Source: DASZYF01 sp035545535 (lineage in GTDB: Bacteria; Actinomycetota; Actinomycetes; Mycobacteriales; CAJCIY01). From it: a stretch of 28,277 nt of DNA. The translations under genes were made by a program, and so were the position numbers. Positions 6,901 to 14,399 of the stretch are shown here, in pieces. Location: NCBI GenBank assembly GCA_035545535.1, contig DASZYF010000146.1, positions 1 to 28,277 of the forward strand, read 5' to 3'. Below the pieces are notes generated by a model that saw only the letters and a program-made list of their open reading frames with translations, had not been told where the DNA came from and ran no database searches. The first letter of the stretch is position 1; each line of letters starts with the position of its first letter.

Positions 6901-6979
6901 CACGACCTGACGAACGTGCCCTGAGTTGGGTGCATTCGCACGATGTGCGGAGGGTGCCCGATCCGCGATCGTCGTGGTC

Positions 6980-8692
6980 ATGATCTCGAAGCGCCCCTTC
7001 ATCACCGCCTTGACTGTTGTTGCGGTGCTCGGCCTCAGCGCGGCGGCCCACGCCGCCACGTGGGACCTGCAGGACAAGCGGCTCGTCCCGGTCGCCAACG
7101 TGGGCGTCGCCGTCAGCGGGACCTCAGCCACCATCAGCTGGACGAACGTCGCCGAGCCGACCGCGGTCTCCTACGCCGTCGGCGCCTACGACACGTCGGG
7201 CGGGACGCTGCCCACCCGGTCCTGCAGCGGCTGCTCCTCGCTCACGTGGGACGGCCTGCGTCCGGGTGTCACCTACGTCTTCGCGGTCGCTCCGTACTCG
7301 AGCGTCGGCCGTGGCCAAGGCGTGCAGACGGCCGCGGTGACGGCGTCGAGCCCGTTGTGCCCGACCACGGTCGCCGGGCGGGCCTGCGTGGGGGTCAACA
7401 CATCCTCGGACCTCGGCGCGGACACGCACCCCGGAAGCGGCTTCCTGCACGGCATCACCCCGACCACGTCGACCTCCACCCTCGCGTCCCTCGCTCCGAC
7501 GAGCTTCCGCGAGCCCGCGCTCAACGGCAGCGAGGACCGGCCGGCGCAGGCGACCGGCGCGGCCATCACGCTGATCCTGTCCGACGCCTGGTACGGCGCG
7601 ACCTACACGCCGGCCCGCGGCACGGCCGCGAGCCCCTGGGCGAGCTGGGACGCGTACACGGCGTGGGTCACGCAGACGGTGAAGACCGAGCTGTCCCAGG
7701 GCTACGTCAACGTCTGGTACGACATCCAGAACGAGCCGGAGAACATCGGCACCTACGACCCGGCCAACCCGCCCACGCCGTCCAAGGTCCTCACCCAGTA
7801 CGCGAAGGCCTATGCGGCGATCAAGGCGGCCGACCCGAACGCGAAGATCGTCGGGCCGAGCATCAACTGGGCGTGGAGCGAGCCGGCCTACCCGGTCGAC
7901 ATGGTCCGGTTCCTTGACTTCGCCGCCCAGAACAACCTGCGCTTCGACGCTCTGTCCTGGCACGAGAACGGTGACGGGGAGAACGCCGATCGGCGTCCCG
8001 AGGCCATCGCGGACCACGTCGCCACCGTGCGCGCGTACCTCGCGAAGTACCCGCAGCTCGGCAACCCGCAGATCTTCGTCAACGAGTACGGCGGCAGCGC
8101 CATCGGCCTCGTTCCCGGCTGGTTGACCGGCTACCTCTCGACGCTCGAGACCGCCGGCGTCACGCTCGCGTCGCACGCCTGCTTCAACGGCCAGTGCATG
8201 AACGGCAACGGCACGCTGGACGGCGCGCTCCTGCCGGACGGCAAGACCCTCACCGCAGCGGGGGTCGTCTACCAGCGCTACGCGGCGATGACCGGTGAGC
8301 GGCTCGCGACCGCGACCTCCGACGACCGGGTGAACGTGGTCGCGGCGCGGGGGACCGACGGCGCCACCCGCATGCTGGTCGGCCGGGACGGCTCGTGCCC
8401 CAGCTGGCTCGTGACCGGTTGCGCGCTGACCAACGTGCTGACCAACGTGCTGACCAACGTGCTCGCACCGCCGGGGGAGCCCGTGGACCTCGCACTCTCC
8501 GGTCTCACGACGGCGCGGGCGACCGTGCACGTCGACCTCATCGCGGCTCCCCTGGGCACCGCGGTCGACACGCTGACGACGACGGTCACGTCGACGGGCG
8601 GTGCGGCGACGGTCTCGCTGCCGCCGCTGGCCGACGGTGCGGCCTACTCCGTCACCGTCACGCCGATCCCTGACCCGGCGCCGCAGTCCTAG
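6980..8692 (+). CDS. Secreted glycoside hydrolase, clan GH-A (GH39-like), with FN3 domain
   Basis: A 570-residue secreted enzyme. The signal peptide covers about residues 1-26: basic start MISKRPF, a hydrophobic core and AHA-A before TWDLQ. A fibronectin type III-like domain follows at about 35-115. The catalytic domain starts at about 125 (VGVNTSSDLGAD). The likely acid/base is Glu252 in DIQNEPEN at the end of strand 4. The likely nucleophile is Glu369 in FVNEYGG at the end of strand 7. This fits the clan GH-A (TIM-barrel, retaining) layout, and the NEP motif and overall organisation resemble GH39. A C-terminal beta domain ends the protein, preceded by a triplicated LTNV stretch (483-494). 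The ATG at 6980 is chosen because the signal peptide begins there. The substrate cannot be deduced; a plant or fungal beta-linked glycan is plausible. Confidence 0.8.
   Translation: MISKRPFITALTVVAVLGLSAAAHAATWDLQDKRLVPVANVGVAVSGTSATISWTNVAEPTAVSYAVGAYDTSGGTLPTRSCSGCSSLTWDGLRPGVTYVFAVAPYSSVGRGQGVQTAAVTASSPLCPTTVAGRACVGVNTSSDLGADTHPGSGFLHGITPTTSTSTLASLAPTSFREPALNGSEDRPAQATGAAITLILSDAWYGATYTPARGTAASPWASWDAYTAWVTQTVKTELSQGYVNVWYDIQNEPENIGTYDPANPPTPSKVLTQYAKAYAAIKAADPNAKIVGPSINWAWSEPAYPVDMVRFLDFAAQNNLRFDALSWHENGDGENADRRPEAIADHVATVRAYLAKYPQLGNPQIFVNEYGGSAIGLVPGWLTGYLSTLETAGVTLASHACFNGQCMNGNGTLDGALLPDGKTLTAAGVVYQRYAAMTGERLATATSDDRVNVVAARGTDGATRMLVGRDGSCPSWLVTGCALTNVLTNVLTNVLAPPGEPVDLALSGLTTARATVHVDLIAAPLGTAVDTLTTTVTSTGGAATVSLPPLADGAAYSVTVTPIPDPAPQS
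8426..8461 (+). repeat. Three perfect 12-bp tandem repeats inside the glycosidase gene
   Basis: CTGACCAACGTG occurs three times without a mismatch and encodes LTNV-LTNV-LTNV between the catalytic and C-terminal domains. The unit is a multiple of three, so changes in copy number would alter linker length without breaking the frame. Confidence 0.95.
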
Positions 8693-8705
8693 GACGCAAC
8701 GCCGG

Positions 8706-8741
8706 GCGGCGGGCACCACGAGACCTCGAGGTGCCCGCCGC
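8706..8741. terminator. Strong hairpin between convergent genes
   Basis: GCGGCGGGCACC (8706-8717) and GGTGCCCGCCGC (8730-8741) are perfect complements, giving a 12-bp GC-rich stem with a 12-base loop. It sits between the glycosidase stop (8692) and the stop of the convergent zinc-ribbon gene (8766), so it can serve as a bidirectional terminator. Confidence 0.75.
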
Positions 8742-8765
8742 GCTGTCGCGCGCGAAGGACGGAGC

Positions 8766-9401
8766 TCAGTGCGTGCGGTGGGCCCGCTGCGCGCGGAGCG
8801 CGGTCGCCATGCGCAGCCCGCTGTAGACGGACAGCGCCATGATCACCCACGTCATCGGGGTGGTGTCGATGGTGAGCAGGTGCGGGATCTTGGCGGTGGG
8901 GACGCGGCTCACCGTGTCGAAGAAGCCGAGGTTCGCGGCCTGCGAGAGCAGCTCGTACTGCGAGCCGAGCAGACCGACGAGCGCCGACAGCGCGGTCAGC
9001 ACGACGATGGCGATCGGCGCCCGACGGTCGTGCGGGGCGAACGCGCGCATGACGGTCGCGATGCCCGCGGCGACGCCGAAGCTCACCAGGGCGCTGCGGA
9101 GCTGCATGGTGGCGGCCAGCGCGACCCAGGTCGCGACCCCGACGCAGGCGATGAACAGCGAGAGCGCGAACGCGGTGCCGAACCGGCTCCTCGGCGCGGC
9201 CGGCCCGGAGGCGGGCGGCGGCATGGGCATCGGCATGGGCATCGACATTGGCGTGGTGACCGGGGACTCGATCGGGGCCGTGGCCATCGGCTCCTGCGCG
9301 GGTCGCAGGCGGCGGCGGCACGACGGGCACATCGTGCGGTCGGCCGGCGCGACGGCGTCGCAGTGCTGGCAGCTGATCGAGTCGAGCGTGGCAACGGGCA
9401 C
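8766..9401 (-). CDS. Zinc-ribbon membrane protein of unknown function
   Basis: A 211-residue protein with an N-terminal zinc ribbon: CxxC at 11-14 (CQHC) and CxxC at 26-29 region (CPSC), followed by RRRLRP. A low-complexity linker of alternating Met and Pro comes next, and then about four hydrophobic helices, around residues 75-95, 103-118, 128-147 and 180-200. Such zinc ribbon-linker-membrane proteins are common in actinobacteria and mostly uncharacterised; the ribbon probably faces the cytoplasm. The start is the GTG at 9401. A perfect 10-bp palindrome GGAGATCTCC (9403-9412) lies just before it and includes a GGAG that could serve as ribosome site. The polar loop before the last helix contains VSRVPTAKIPH, with no recognisable function. 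Confidence 0.7.
   Translation of the reverse strand: MPVATLDSISCQHCDAVAPADRTMCPSCRRRLRPAQEPMATAPIESPVTTPMSMPMPMPMPPPASGPAAPRSRFGTAFALSLFIACVGVATWVALAATMQLRSALVSFGVAAGIATVMRAFAPHDRRAPIAIVVLTALSALVGLLGSQYELLSQAANLGFFDTVSRVPTAKIPHLLTIDTTPMTWVIMALSVYSGLRMATALRAQRAHRTH
9222..9245 (-). repeat. 12-bp tandem duplication encoding the Met-Pro linker
   Basis: Two near-identical 12-mers (catgggcatcgg and catgggcatcga on the plus strand) encode the alternating Met-Pro stretch of the zinc-ribbon membrane protein. Confidence 0.7.
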
Positions 9402-9505
9402 GGGAGATCTCCGAGGTCGGTGAGGTGGTCGAGCGCCTCAACGACGTGGGGAGGTCCCGGACACGGGGGCGCCCGACTTGCCCCGGTCGGTCCCGCGCGC
9501 CGCGG

Positions 9506-9979
9506 TCAGGCGACCCGGGCGAGCTTCCGCGCGGCGGTGTTGAGCACGCGCTGGAAGATGACCGGGCCCAGGGGGCCGGCCAGCTTCATGCCGACCCCGG
9601 TCTGGGCGACGGTCCAGTCGAGCCGGGTCCCGGAGCCGTCGTCGGACAGCCGGTAGTCCTCGGCGAACGCCTTCGCCATGGGCATCGCCATGTCGATGAC
9701 GCGGAACGCCCAGCGCTCGTCCCGGTCCCAGGCGAGGATCTCCTCGCGGAAGCGCACCCGGAACGCGCGGATGACCCGGACGCTGCCGACGCCGTGCGGC
9801 GCGGAGGTCTCCCAGTGGCCGGTGGCGTCGAACCCGGGGAACCAGCGGCCCCACCCGGCCGGGTCCTCGGCGATCGCCGCGAACACCCGCGGGCGGGGGG
9901 CGGCGATGTGCGCCGAGGTGCGGATCACCGTCGGAGCGGAGTCGAAGTAGGAGAGGTCGACCTTCTCGAGCTGCGGCAC
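9506..9979 (-). CDS. SRPBCC-superfamily (polyketide cyclase/START-like) protein
   Basis: A 157-residue protein of the helix-grip (SRPBCC) fold, which binds hydrophobic ligands in a cavity. The family opening is visible in TVIRTSAHIAAPRPRVFAAIAEDPAGWGRWFPGF. The middle strand with GSVRVIRAFRVRFREEILAWDRDERWAFRV and the long C-terminal helix (GPLGPVIFQRVLNTAARKLARV) complete the fold. The GTG at 9979 is preferred because it gives the usual family length; the frame continues upstream to 10054 but would overlap the biotinyl carrier gene. It has no active-site signature, and related proteins range from aromatase/cyclases to lipid carriers, so no ligand is proposed. It diverges from the biotinyl carrier gene with 43 bases between the starts. 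Confidence 0.78.
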   Translation of the reverse strand: MPQLEKVDLSYFDSAPTVIRTSAHIAAPRPRVFAAIAEDPAGWGRWFPGFDATGHWETSAPHGVGSVRVIRAFRVRFREEILAWDRDERWAFRVIDMAMPMAKAFAEDYRLSDDGSGTRLDWTVAQTGVGMKLAGPLGPVIFQRVLNTAARKLARVA

Positions 9980-10009
9980 CGGCCCATCCAACCGGACCGG
10001 GCACCTGAC

Positions 10010-10015
10010 TAGGGT
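10010..10015 (+). promoter_or_regulatory. -10 hexamer of the biotinyl carrier gene
   Basis: TAGGGT, then seven bases (cggaggc), then the GTG at 10023. It is the same hexamer as at the biotin carboxylase gene. The spacer also holds GGAGG, but it lies too close to the GTG to act as a normal ribosome site. Confidence 0.5.
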
Positions 10016-10022
10016 CGGAGGC

Positions 10023-10232
10023 GTGGCTGAGGTCCGGGCGGAGATGGCCGCCAACGTGTGGAAGGTCGTCGCGACCGAGGGTCAGCAGGTCGCCGACGGC
10101 GACACCTTGATCATCCTCGAGTCGATGAAGATGGAGATCCCCGTGGTCGCCGAGACCGACGGTGTGGTCAGCCAGCTCGTGGCCGAGGGGGTGAACGTCC
10201 AGGAGGGGGACGTCCTCGCCGTCATCACCTGA
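10023..10232 (+). CDS. Small biotinyl/lipoyl carrier protein, TB7.3-like
   Basis: A 69-residue protein that consists of a single biotinyl domain. The attachment motif is ESMKME with Lys36 as the biotinylation site, and the paired halves (VVATEGQQVADGDTLIILES and GVVSQLVAEGVNVQEGDVLAVI) form the hammerhead barrel. The MKM core with Glu-Ser before it is typical of biotin rather than lipoate carriers. Its size and sequence match the TB7.3 (Rv3221c) type of mycobacteria, a free biotinylated carrier next to sigH/rshA. Here sigR-rsrA lies 7 kb upstream in the same orientation. It could accept CO2 from the free biotin carboxylase encoded at 4670, which has no carrier domain of its own; that partnership is an inference. 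Confidence 0.88.
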   Translation: MAEVRAEMAANVWKVVATEGQQVADGDTLIILESMKMEIPVVAETDGVVSQLVAEGVNVQEGDVLAVIT

Positions 10233-10391
10233 GACGTCGGGTTCACCCGTCTGGCCGCGCTCGGCCCGCATCTGGCGCACACTCCATGGTCAAGGAGGGC
10301 CACGGGCCGGCCGATGAGCGCTAGGTAGGCGGAGCGCCCTCGGTGTCTGTCCGGTGGCCTTCGCGTGGACGCAGCGTGGGGAGCCTGAGGC
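10233..10391. other. 159-base gap before pilT
   Basis: It contains no reading frame of interest. A short CGGG-TTCA-CCCG hairpin (4-bp stem, near 10240) may weakly terminate the carrier transcript. A GCGCT...AGCGC inverted repeat lies near 10318-10337 around CTAGGTAGG. I see no clear -10/-35 pair and no c-di-GMP riboswitch core. Confidence 0.4.
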
Positions 10392-11471
10392 GTGACGACG
10401 ACCATCGAGCCTTTCCTTCGTGCTCTCGTCGAGTGCGGTGGCTCGGACCTGCACTGCAAGGTCGGCAGCCCGCCCCGCGTCCGCATCGACGGCCGTCTCC
10501 GCAAGCTCCAGACCCGTGACCTCGTCGCGGCCGACACCGAGCAGATGGTGCGCGAGATCCTGCGTGCCGACCTGGTCGAGGAGTTCCAGAAGACCAACGA
10601 GGCGGACTTCGCCTACTCGGTCCCGAGCGTCGGCCGCTTCCGCGTCAACGCCTTCCGCGCCCGGGGCGCGTGCGGTCTCGTCTTCCGCAAGGTCGCCATC
10701 GGCGCGATGACGCTCGACGAGCTCGGCCTGCCGCCGGTCCTCGGCTCGCTCGCGCTCGAGCCCCGTGGTCTCGTCCTCTGCACGGGCCCGACCGGTTCCG
10801 GCAAGACGACGACGCTCGCCGGCATGATCGACCACATCAACGCGAACCGTGAGGTTCACATCGTCACGATCGAGGACCCCATCGAGGTCCTCCACTTCGA
10901 CAAGCTGGCGATGATCAACCAGCGCGAGGTGCGCGTCGACACCGACAACTTCGCGACCGCCATGCGCGCCGCGATGCGCCAGGACCCCGACGTCATCCTC
11001 GTCGGTGAGATGCGCGACGCGGAGACCGTGCGCGCGGCGCTCGCCGCGTCCGAGACCGGCCACTTCGTCATGTCGACGCTGCACACGACGGACGCCGCGG
11101 AGACCATCAACCGCGTCATCGACTTCTTCCCGCCGCACGAGCAGAAGCAGACGCGCCTCGCGCTCGCCGGCGCGCTGCGCGGCATCATCTGCCAGCGCCT
11201 CGTGCCTCGCGCGGACACCGAGGGCCGGTGCGTCGCGATGGAGATCTGCATCAACACGGGCCGCATCGCGGACGCGATCGTCGATCCGGACAAGACGCAC
11301 ACGATCTCGTCGCTCATCACCGAAGGCGCCTACTACGGCATGCAGACCTTCGACTCGCACCTCGTCGCGCTCATCCGCGACGGCGTGGTCACGCTCGAGG
11401 ACGCCATGCACGCGTCGAGCAAGCCGCACGACCTCACCGTCGAGCTGCGCCGCCTCGGCCTCGTCGCGTAG
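10392..11471 (+). CDS. pilT: Type IV pilus retraction ATPase PilT
   Basis: A 359-residue hexameric motor ATPase of the PilT/GspE superfamily. The N-terminal PAS-like domain carries the family motif SDLHCKVG. Walker A is GPTGSGKTT (from residue 132). The Asp box VHIVTIEDPIE, Walker B DPDVILVGEMRD and the His box (STLHTTDAAETINRVIDFF) follow in the expected order, and the C-terminal domain includes SSLITEGAYYGMQTFDSHL. The length is typical for PilT, and the enzyme would depolymerise pilin into the inner side of the membrane. The GTG start has GGGGAG upstream. No pilin, PilB, PilC or PilM gene is in the window, so this is an isolated copy. PilT also serves in DNA uptake. The nearby c-di-GMP protein may or may not be related. 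Confidence 0.92.
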   Translation: MTTTIEPFLRALVECGGSDLHCKVGSPPRVRIDGRLRKLQTRDLVAADTEQMVREILRADLVEEFQKTNEADFAYSVPSVGRFRVNAFRARGACGLVFRKVAIGAMTLDELGLPPVLGSLALEPRGLVLCTGPTGSGKTTTLAGMIDHINANREVHIVTIEDPIEVLHFDKLAMINQREVRVDTDNFATAMRAAMRQDPDVILVGEMRDAETVRAALAASETGHFVMSTLHTTDAAETINRVIDFFPPHEQKQTRLALAGALRGIICQRLVPRADTEGRCVAMEICINTGRIADAIVDPDKTHTISSLITEGAYYGMQTFDSHLVALIRDGVVTLEDAMHASSKPHDLTVELRRLGLVA

Positions 11472-11669
11472 CTACTGCTCGCTCGCGATCTCGCCGTGCG
11501 CGGAGCAGCGCGCGGTCCAGCCGGTCGGCACGACCTGCACGACCATGCGCCGGCCGCAGCTGCCGCAGTAGCGGGGCGGCTCCAGCTCTGAGGCGGCCGC
11601 GCACGCCGCGTGGTCGCCGCGTTCGAGCTGCTGACCGCACCGCGTGCAGATCAGGTCGGTGGGCGTCAC
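11472..11669 (-). CDS. bsaP: Small Cys-rich protein, candidate biotin synthase auxiliary protein BsaP
   Basis: A 65-residue protein with two CxxC pairs, CTRC near the start and CGSC in PPRYCGSCGRRM, followed by VVQVVPTGWTARCSAHGE with a fifth cysteine and a histidine. I recall this C-terminal pattern (RYC..CGRRM-VQV-P-GW-ARCS-HG) from the small proteins encoded beside bioB in many actinobacteria, described as BsaP, which biotin synthase needs to convert dethiobiotin to biotin. The start is the GTG at 11669, with TAGGAA six bases upstream. In this window bioB lies 9 kb away instead of adjacent, and pilT converges with it without a gap. The gene is convincing as a real gene; the BsaP name rests on motif memory. 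A generic zinc ribbon is the alternative. Confidence 0.6.
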   Translation of the reverse strand: MTPTDLICTRCGQQLERGDHAACAAASELEPPRYCGSCGRRMVVQVVPTGWTARCSAHGEIASEQ

Positions 11670-11704
11670 GGGTCCTTCCTACCGGACGTGCCAGGGTGGT
11701 TCGC

Positions 11705-12493
11705 GTGAGCGAGCAGGCGTTCTTCGTCGACCTCGGGGACGGGCGGTTCCGCAGCACCCGGCACACGGTCGGGCCGTGGGACCCGGCGCTGCAGCACGGG
11801 GGGCCGCCGTCGGCGCTGATCGGCCGGTGCCTCGAGCGCACCGAGCCGCGCGACGACATGCGCCTGGCGCGCGTGTCGGTCGAGATCCTCGGGGCCGTGC
11901 CGGTGGCCGAGCTCACGGTCAGCACCCGCCTCGCGCGGCCGGGCAAGCGGGTCGAGATGCTCGAGGCGAGCGTCAGCGCGGGGGGACGCGACGTGCTGCG
12001 CGCCACCGCGTGGCGCATCAGCGCGGAGCCGGGCCGGGCGACGCCGCGGCCGCACACCCACGCGGCGCCGCCACTCCCCGACGCGCTGCGGTCGGTGCCG
12101 GCGACGTTCGCCGGCACCGACCCGTTCGGCTACGGCGAAGCGTCGGAGTGGCGCTTCGCGTCCGGCGGCTTCGCCGAACCCGGGCCGGCGCGGGTGTGGA
12201 GCCGGCTACAGGTGCAGGTCGTCGACGGTGAGGAGCCGAGCGGCTGGCAGCGCGTGCTCGCGGTCGCCGACTCGGGCAACGGCATCAGCGGCGCGCTGCC
12301 GGTGCAGGAGTGGTTCTTCATCAACCCCGACCTCACCGTCGCGCTGCACCGCGAGCCGGTGGGCGAGTGGGTGTGCATGGAGGCCGAGACGGCGATCGAC
12401 GGCGCCGGCATCGGTCTCGCCGCGAGTGACCTCTCCGACGAGACCGGCTGGCTCGGCCGCGGCCTGCAGACCCTTCTGATCGCCCGCCGCTGA
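11705..12493 (+). CDS. Acyl-CoA thioesterase family protein (double hotdog)
   Basis: A 262-residue protein with an N-terminal hotdog (about 8-115) and a second hotdog (about 145-262), the layout of TesB-like thioesterases. The N-terminal helix region DPALQHGGPPSALIGRCLER is the typical hot-dog helix entry. LARVSVEILGAVPVAELTVSTRLARPGKRVEMLEAS gives the long antiparallel strands. The C-terminal half contains WFFINPDLTVALHREPVGEWVCMEAETAIDGAGIG, which is characteristic of actinobacterial thioesterase-family proteins. It differs from the true TesB at 23273. The GTG start has CAGGGT seven bases upstream and is divergent from the bsaP-like gene with a 35-base gap. The likely role is hydrolysis of an acyl-CoA, or possibly only acyl binding; the substrate is not readable. 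Confidence 0.78.
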   Translation: MSEQAFFVDLGDGRFRSTRHTVGPWDPALQHGGPPSALIGRCLERTEPRDDMRLARVSVEILGAVPVAELTVSTRLARPGKRVEMLEASVSAGGRDVLRATAWRISAEPGRATPRPHTHAAPPLPDALRSVPATFAGTDPFGYGEASEWRFASGGFAEPGPARVWSRLQVQVVDGEEPSGWQRVLAVADSGNGISGALPVQEWFFINPDLTVALHREPVGEWVCMEAETAIDGAGIGLAASDLSDETGWLGRGLQTLLIARR

Positions 12494-12499
12494 CCGGCG

Positions 12500-14353
12500 T
12501 CAGACCGGCGGGTTGCGCCGCGCTGTCGGCGCGTCGAGCTCCGGGTACGTGAAGTGCGCGATGATGCGGGCGACCGCCTGCGCCTGCCACCTCCGGCCGT
12601 GCGCGGTGCGGCTGCCGCGCGCGTTGAGGGCCGCCGCGATCGTGTGCAGCGATGCGCCGTTGCCGTGCATGCGCAGGATCTGGGCCCGCGTCAGGCCGTC
12701 GGTCTGCGGCTTCGCCGCCGAGGGTCGGCTGGTGGATCCGACCGCCTCGATCGGCACGGCGGGGCTCCAGAGGTAGCCCTGGCCGGCCCGGCACCCCAGG
12801 CCGTGCAACAGGCTGGCGTGCTGCTCGCTCTCGACGCCTTCGGCCACGCAGGCGATCCCGAGCCGCAGGGCGAGGTCGACGACGCTCGCGACGATGGCGA
12901 GGTCGTCGTGATCGTGCAGGCACGCCGTCACGAACGACCGATCGATCTTGAGGGCGCTCACGGGAAGGCTGCGCAGGTAGAACAGCGATGAGTAGCCCGT
13001 CCCGAAGTCGTCCAGGGCGATGCCGACGCCGCGCTCGCGCAAGCGCCGCAACGTCAGGATGGCCGCGTCCATGTCAGTGAGCATCGCGGTCTCGGTGATC
13101 TCGATGACGAGTCGCTCGGGCGCGAGAGACGCCTCGTCGAGGACCCGCTCGATGTGCTCGACCAGCGACGGATCGCCGAGCTGTTGCGGTGAGATGTTCA
13201 CCGCCACGTACGGGGCGCCGCCGCGCGTGACCTTCATGTCATCGAGCGTGAGCGCTGCCCGGGCCGCGTCGGCGAGGAGCATCGGGGTGAGCTCGGCGAA
13301 CAGTCCGCTCGACTCGGCGACGTCCGCGAACGCACCCGCCGTGATCAGTCCGTCGGTGGGGTGCTGCCAGCGCAGCAGGCCTTCGCACCCGATGATGTCG
13401 TTGGTCTCGAGATCGACGATCGGCTGGTAGTGGACGACGAGCTGGTCGCGCGCCAATGCTTGTCGAAGCTCAGAGGTGCGCTTGAGCGAGCTGATGGCGG
13501 CCAGCCGTAGCCCGTCGTCGAACCTCTCGGTGCGGTCGCGGCCGCGCTGCTTCGCGAGGAACAGCGCCGCATCGGCCGACGCGACCGTGTCGAGCGTCGT
13601 GCGCTCCGGCGACACCGCGGTCGTGCCGATGCTCGTGCTGATGACGTACTCGCTCGTCCCCGCCGCGACCGGCTCCCGCACCGCTCGGCGCAGGTCACCG
13701 GCCAGACGATCGACGTCGTCGGGATGCTCGCAGATGACCGCGAACTGATCACCGCCGATGCGGGCGAGGAGATCGCCGGCGTGCACCGTCTCGCTCAATC
13801 GCCGGCCCATCTCGGCGAGCACGTCGTCGCCGCCGGCATGCCCGAGCGACTCGTTGATGAGGTGGAAGCGGTCGAGACCGAGGATGAGCAGCGTCGCGCA
13901 CGATCCCGGAGAGGCGCTCAGTGCGTCGAGGCTGCTCAACAGGCAGGACCGGCCGGCGAGGGTCGGGTCGACGGTGGCCAGGACCTGATCAGCCGGAGGC
14001 GCCGTCTCGATCTCGTCGCGCGGTGTCAGCACGTGCACCAGGGCCGCGCCGGGCAGACCCGCCAGTGCGGTGAGGCGGAGGGATGCGGCCTTCCATCCCC
14101 CAGGGGCCCGGACCCGCGCGTCGACGCTCAGCACCCCGACCGGCCCCTCGATGACCCGTTCGAGGGCTTGGACGACCCGTGAGCGGTCCCAGGGGTGCAC
14201 GAAAGGGAAGGGCGTGCCGTCCTCGGATGCTTCGCCGGTCTCCGGGTCGTAGGCGGGGTTCAGCACGATGGTCTGCTCCGCGTCGACGACCATCGCGATC
14301 TCGGGCGTCGCGTGGATGATGGCGATCGCGATCGGGTCGAGCACACGCTTCAC
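12500..14353 (-). CDS. PAS-GGDEF-EAL c-di-GMP phosphodiesterase with recombinase-like C-terminal HTH
   Basis: About 617 residues. A PAS-like sensor region (about 10-115) is followed by a GGDEF domain (about 130-285), an EAL domain (about 300-545) and a further C-terminal segment. The GGDEF signature is degenerate, GGDQF (about 200-204), losing the catalytic Glu, and I see no RxxD inhibitory site, so cyclase activity is unlikely. The EAL domain is complete: Glu324 in EGLLRW, NISPQQL, EITET, Asp448-Asp449 in DDFGTGYSS, KIDRSF and AEGVE. It should therefore hydrolyse c-di-GMP. Residues about 555-605 (LTRAQILRMHG, TIAAALNARG, GRRWQAQAV) look like the helix-turn-helix of large serine recombinases. 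GTG 14353 is preferred because GATGCT lies six bases before it; the frame reaches GTG 14434, which would overlap the upstream gene. Confidence 0.87.
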   Translation of the reverse strand: MKRVLDPIAIAIIHATPEIAMVVDAEQTIVLNPAYDPETGEASEDGTPFPFVHPWDRSRVVQALERVIEGPVGVLSVDARVRAPGGWKAASLRLTALAGLPGAALVHVLTPRDEIETAPPADQVLATVDPTLAGRSCLLSSLDALSASPGSCATLLILGLDRFHLINESLGHAGGDDVLAEMGRRLSETVHAGDLLARIGGDQFAVICEHPDDVDRLAGDLRRAVREPVAAGTSEYVISTSIGTTAVSPERTTLDTVASADAALFLAKQRGRDRTERFDDGLRLAAISSLKRTSELRQALARDQLVVHYQPIVDLETNDIIGCEGLLRWQHPTDGLITAGAFADVAESSGLFAELTPMLLADAARAALTLDDMKVTRGGAPYVAVNISPQQLGDPSLVEHIERVLDEASLAPERLVIEITETAMLTDMDAAILTLRRLRERGVGIALDDFGTGYSSLFYLRSLPVSALKIDRSFVTACLHDHDDLAIVASVVDLALRLGIACVAEGVESEQHASLLHGLGCRAGQGYLWSPAVPIEAVGSTSRPSAAKPQTDGLTRAQILRMHGNGASLHTIAAALNARGSRTAHGRRWQAQAVARIIAHFTYPELDAPTARRNPPV

Positions 14354-14399
14354 ACATCGAGCATCGGTGGGCTGTCCGGCCAATGCCTGGACGGTCTGG

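Noticed and set aside
6801..6979. Small protein gene between hydratase and glycosidase
   Set aside because: The frames found here (for example on the minus strand to 7051) overlap the signal-peptide region of the glycosidase and show no ribosome site or conserved pattern.
10233..10391. c-di-GMP riboswitch in front of pilT
   Set aside because: The gap lacks the conserved GEMM core and tetraloop-receptor pairs, and only short hairpins are present.
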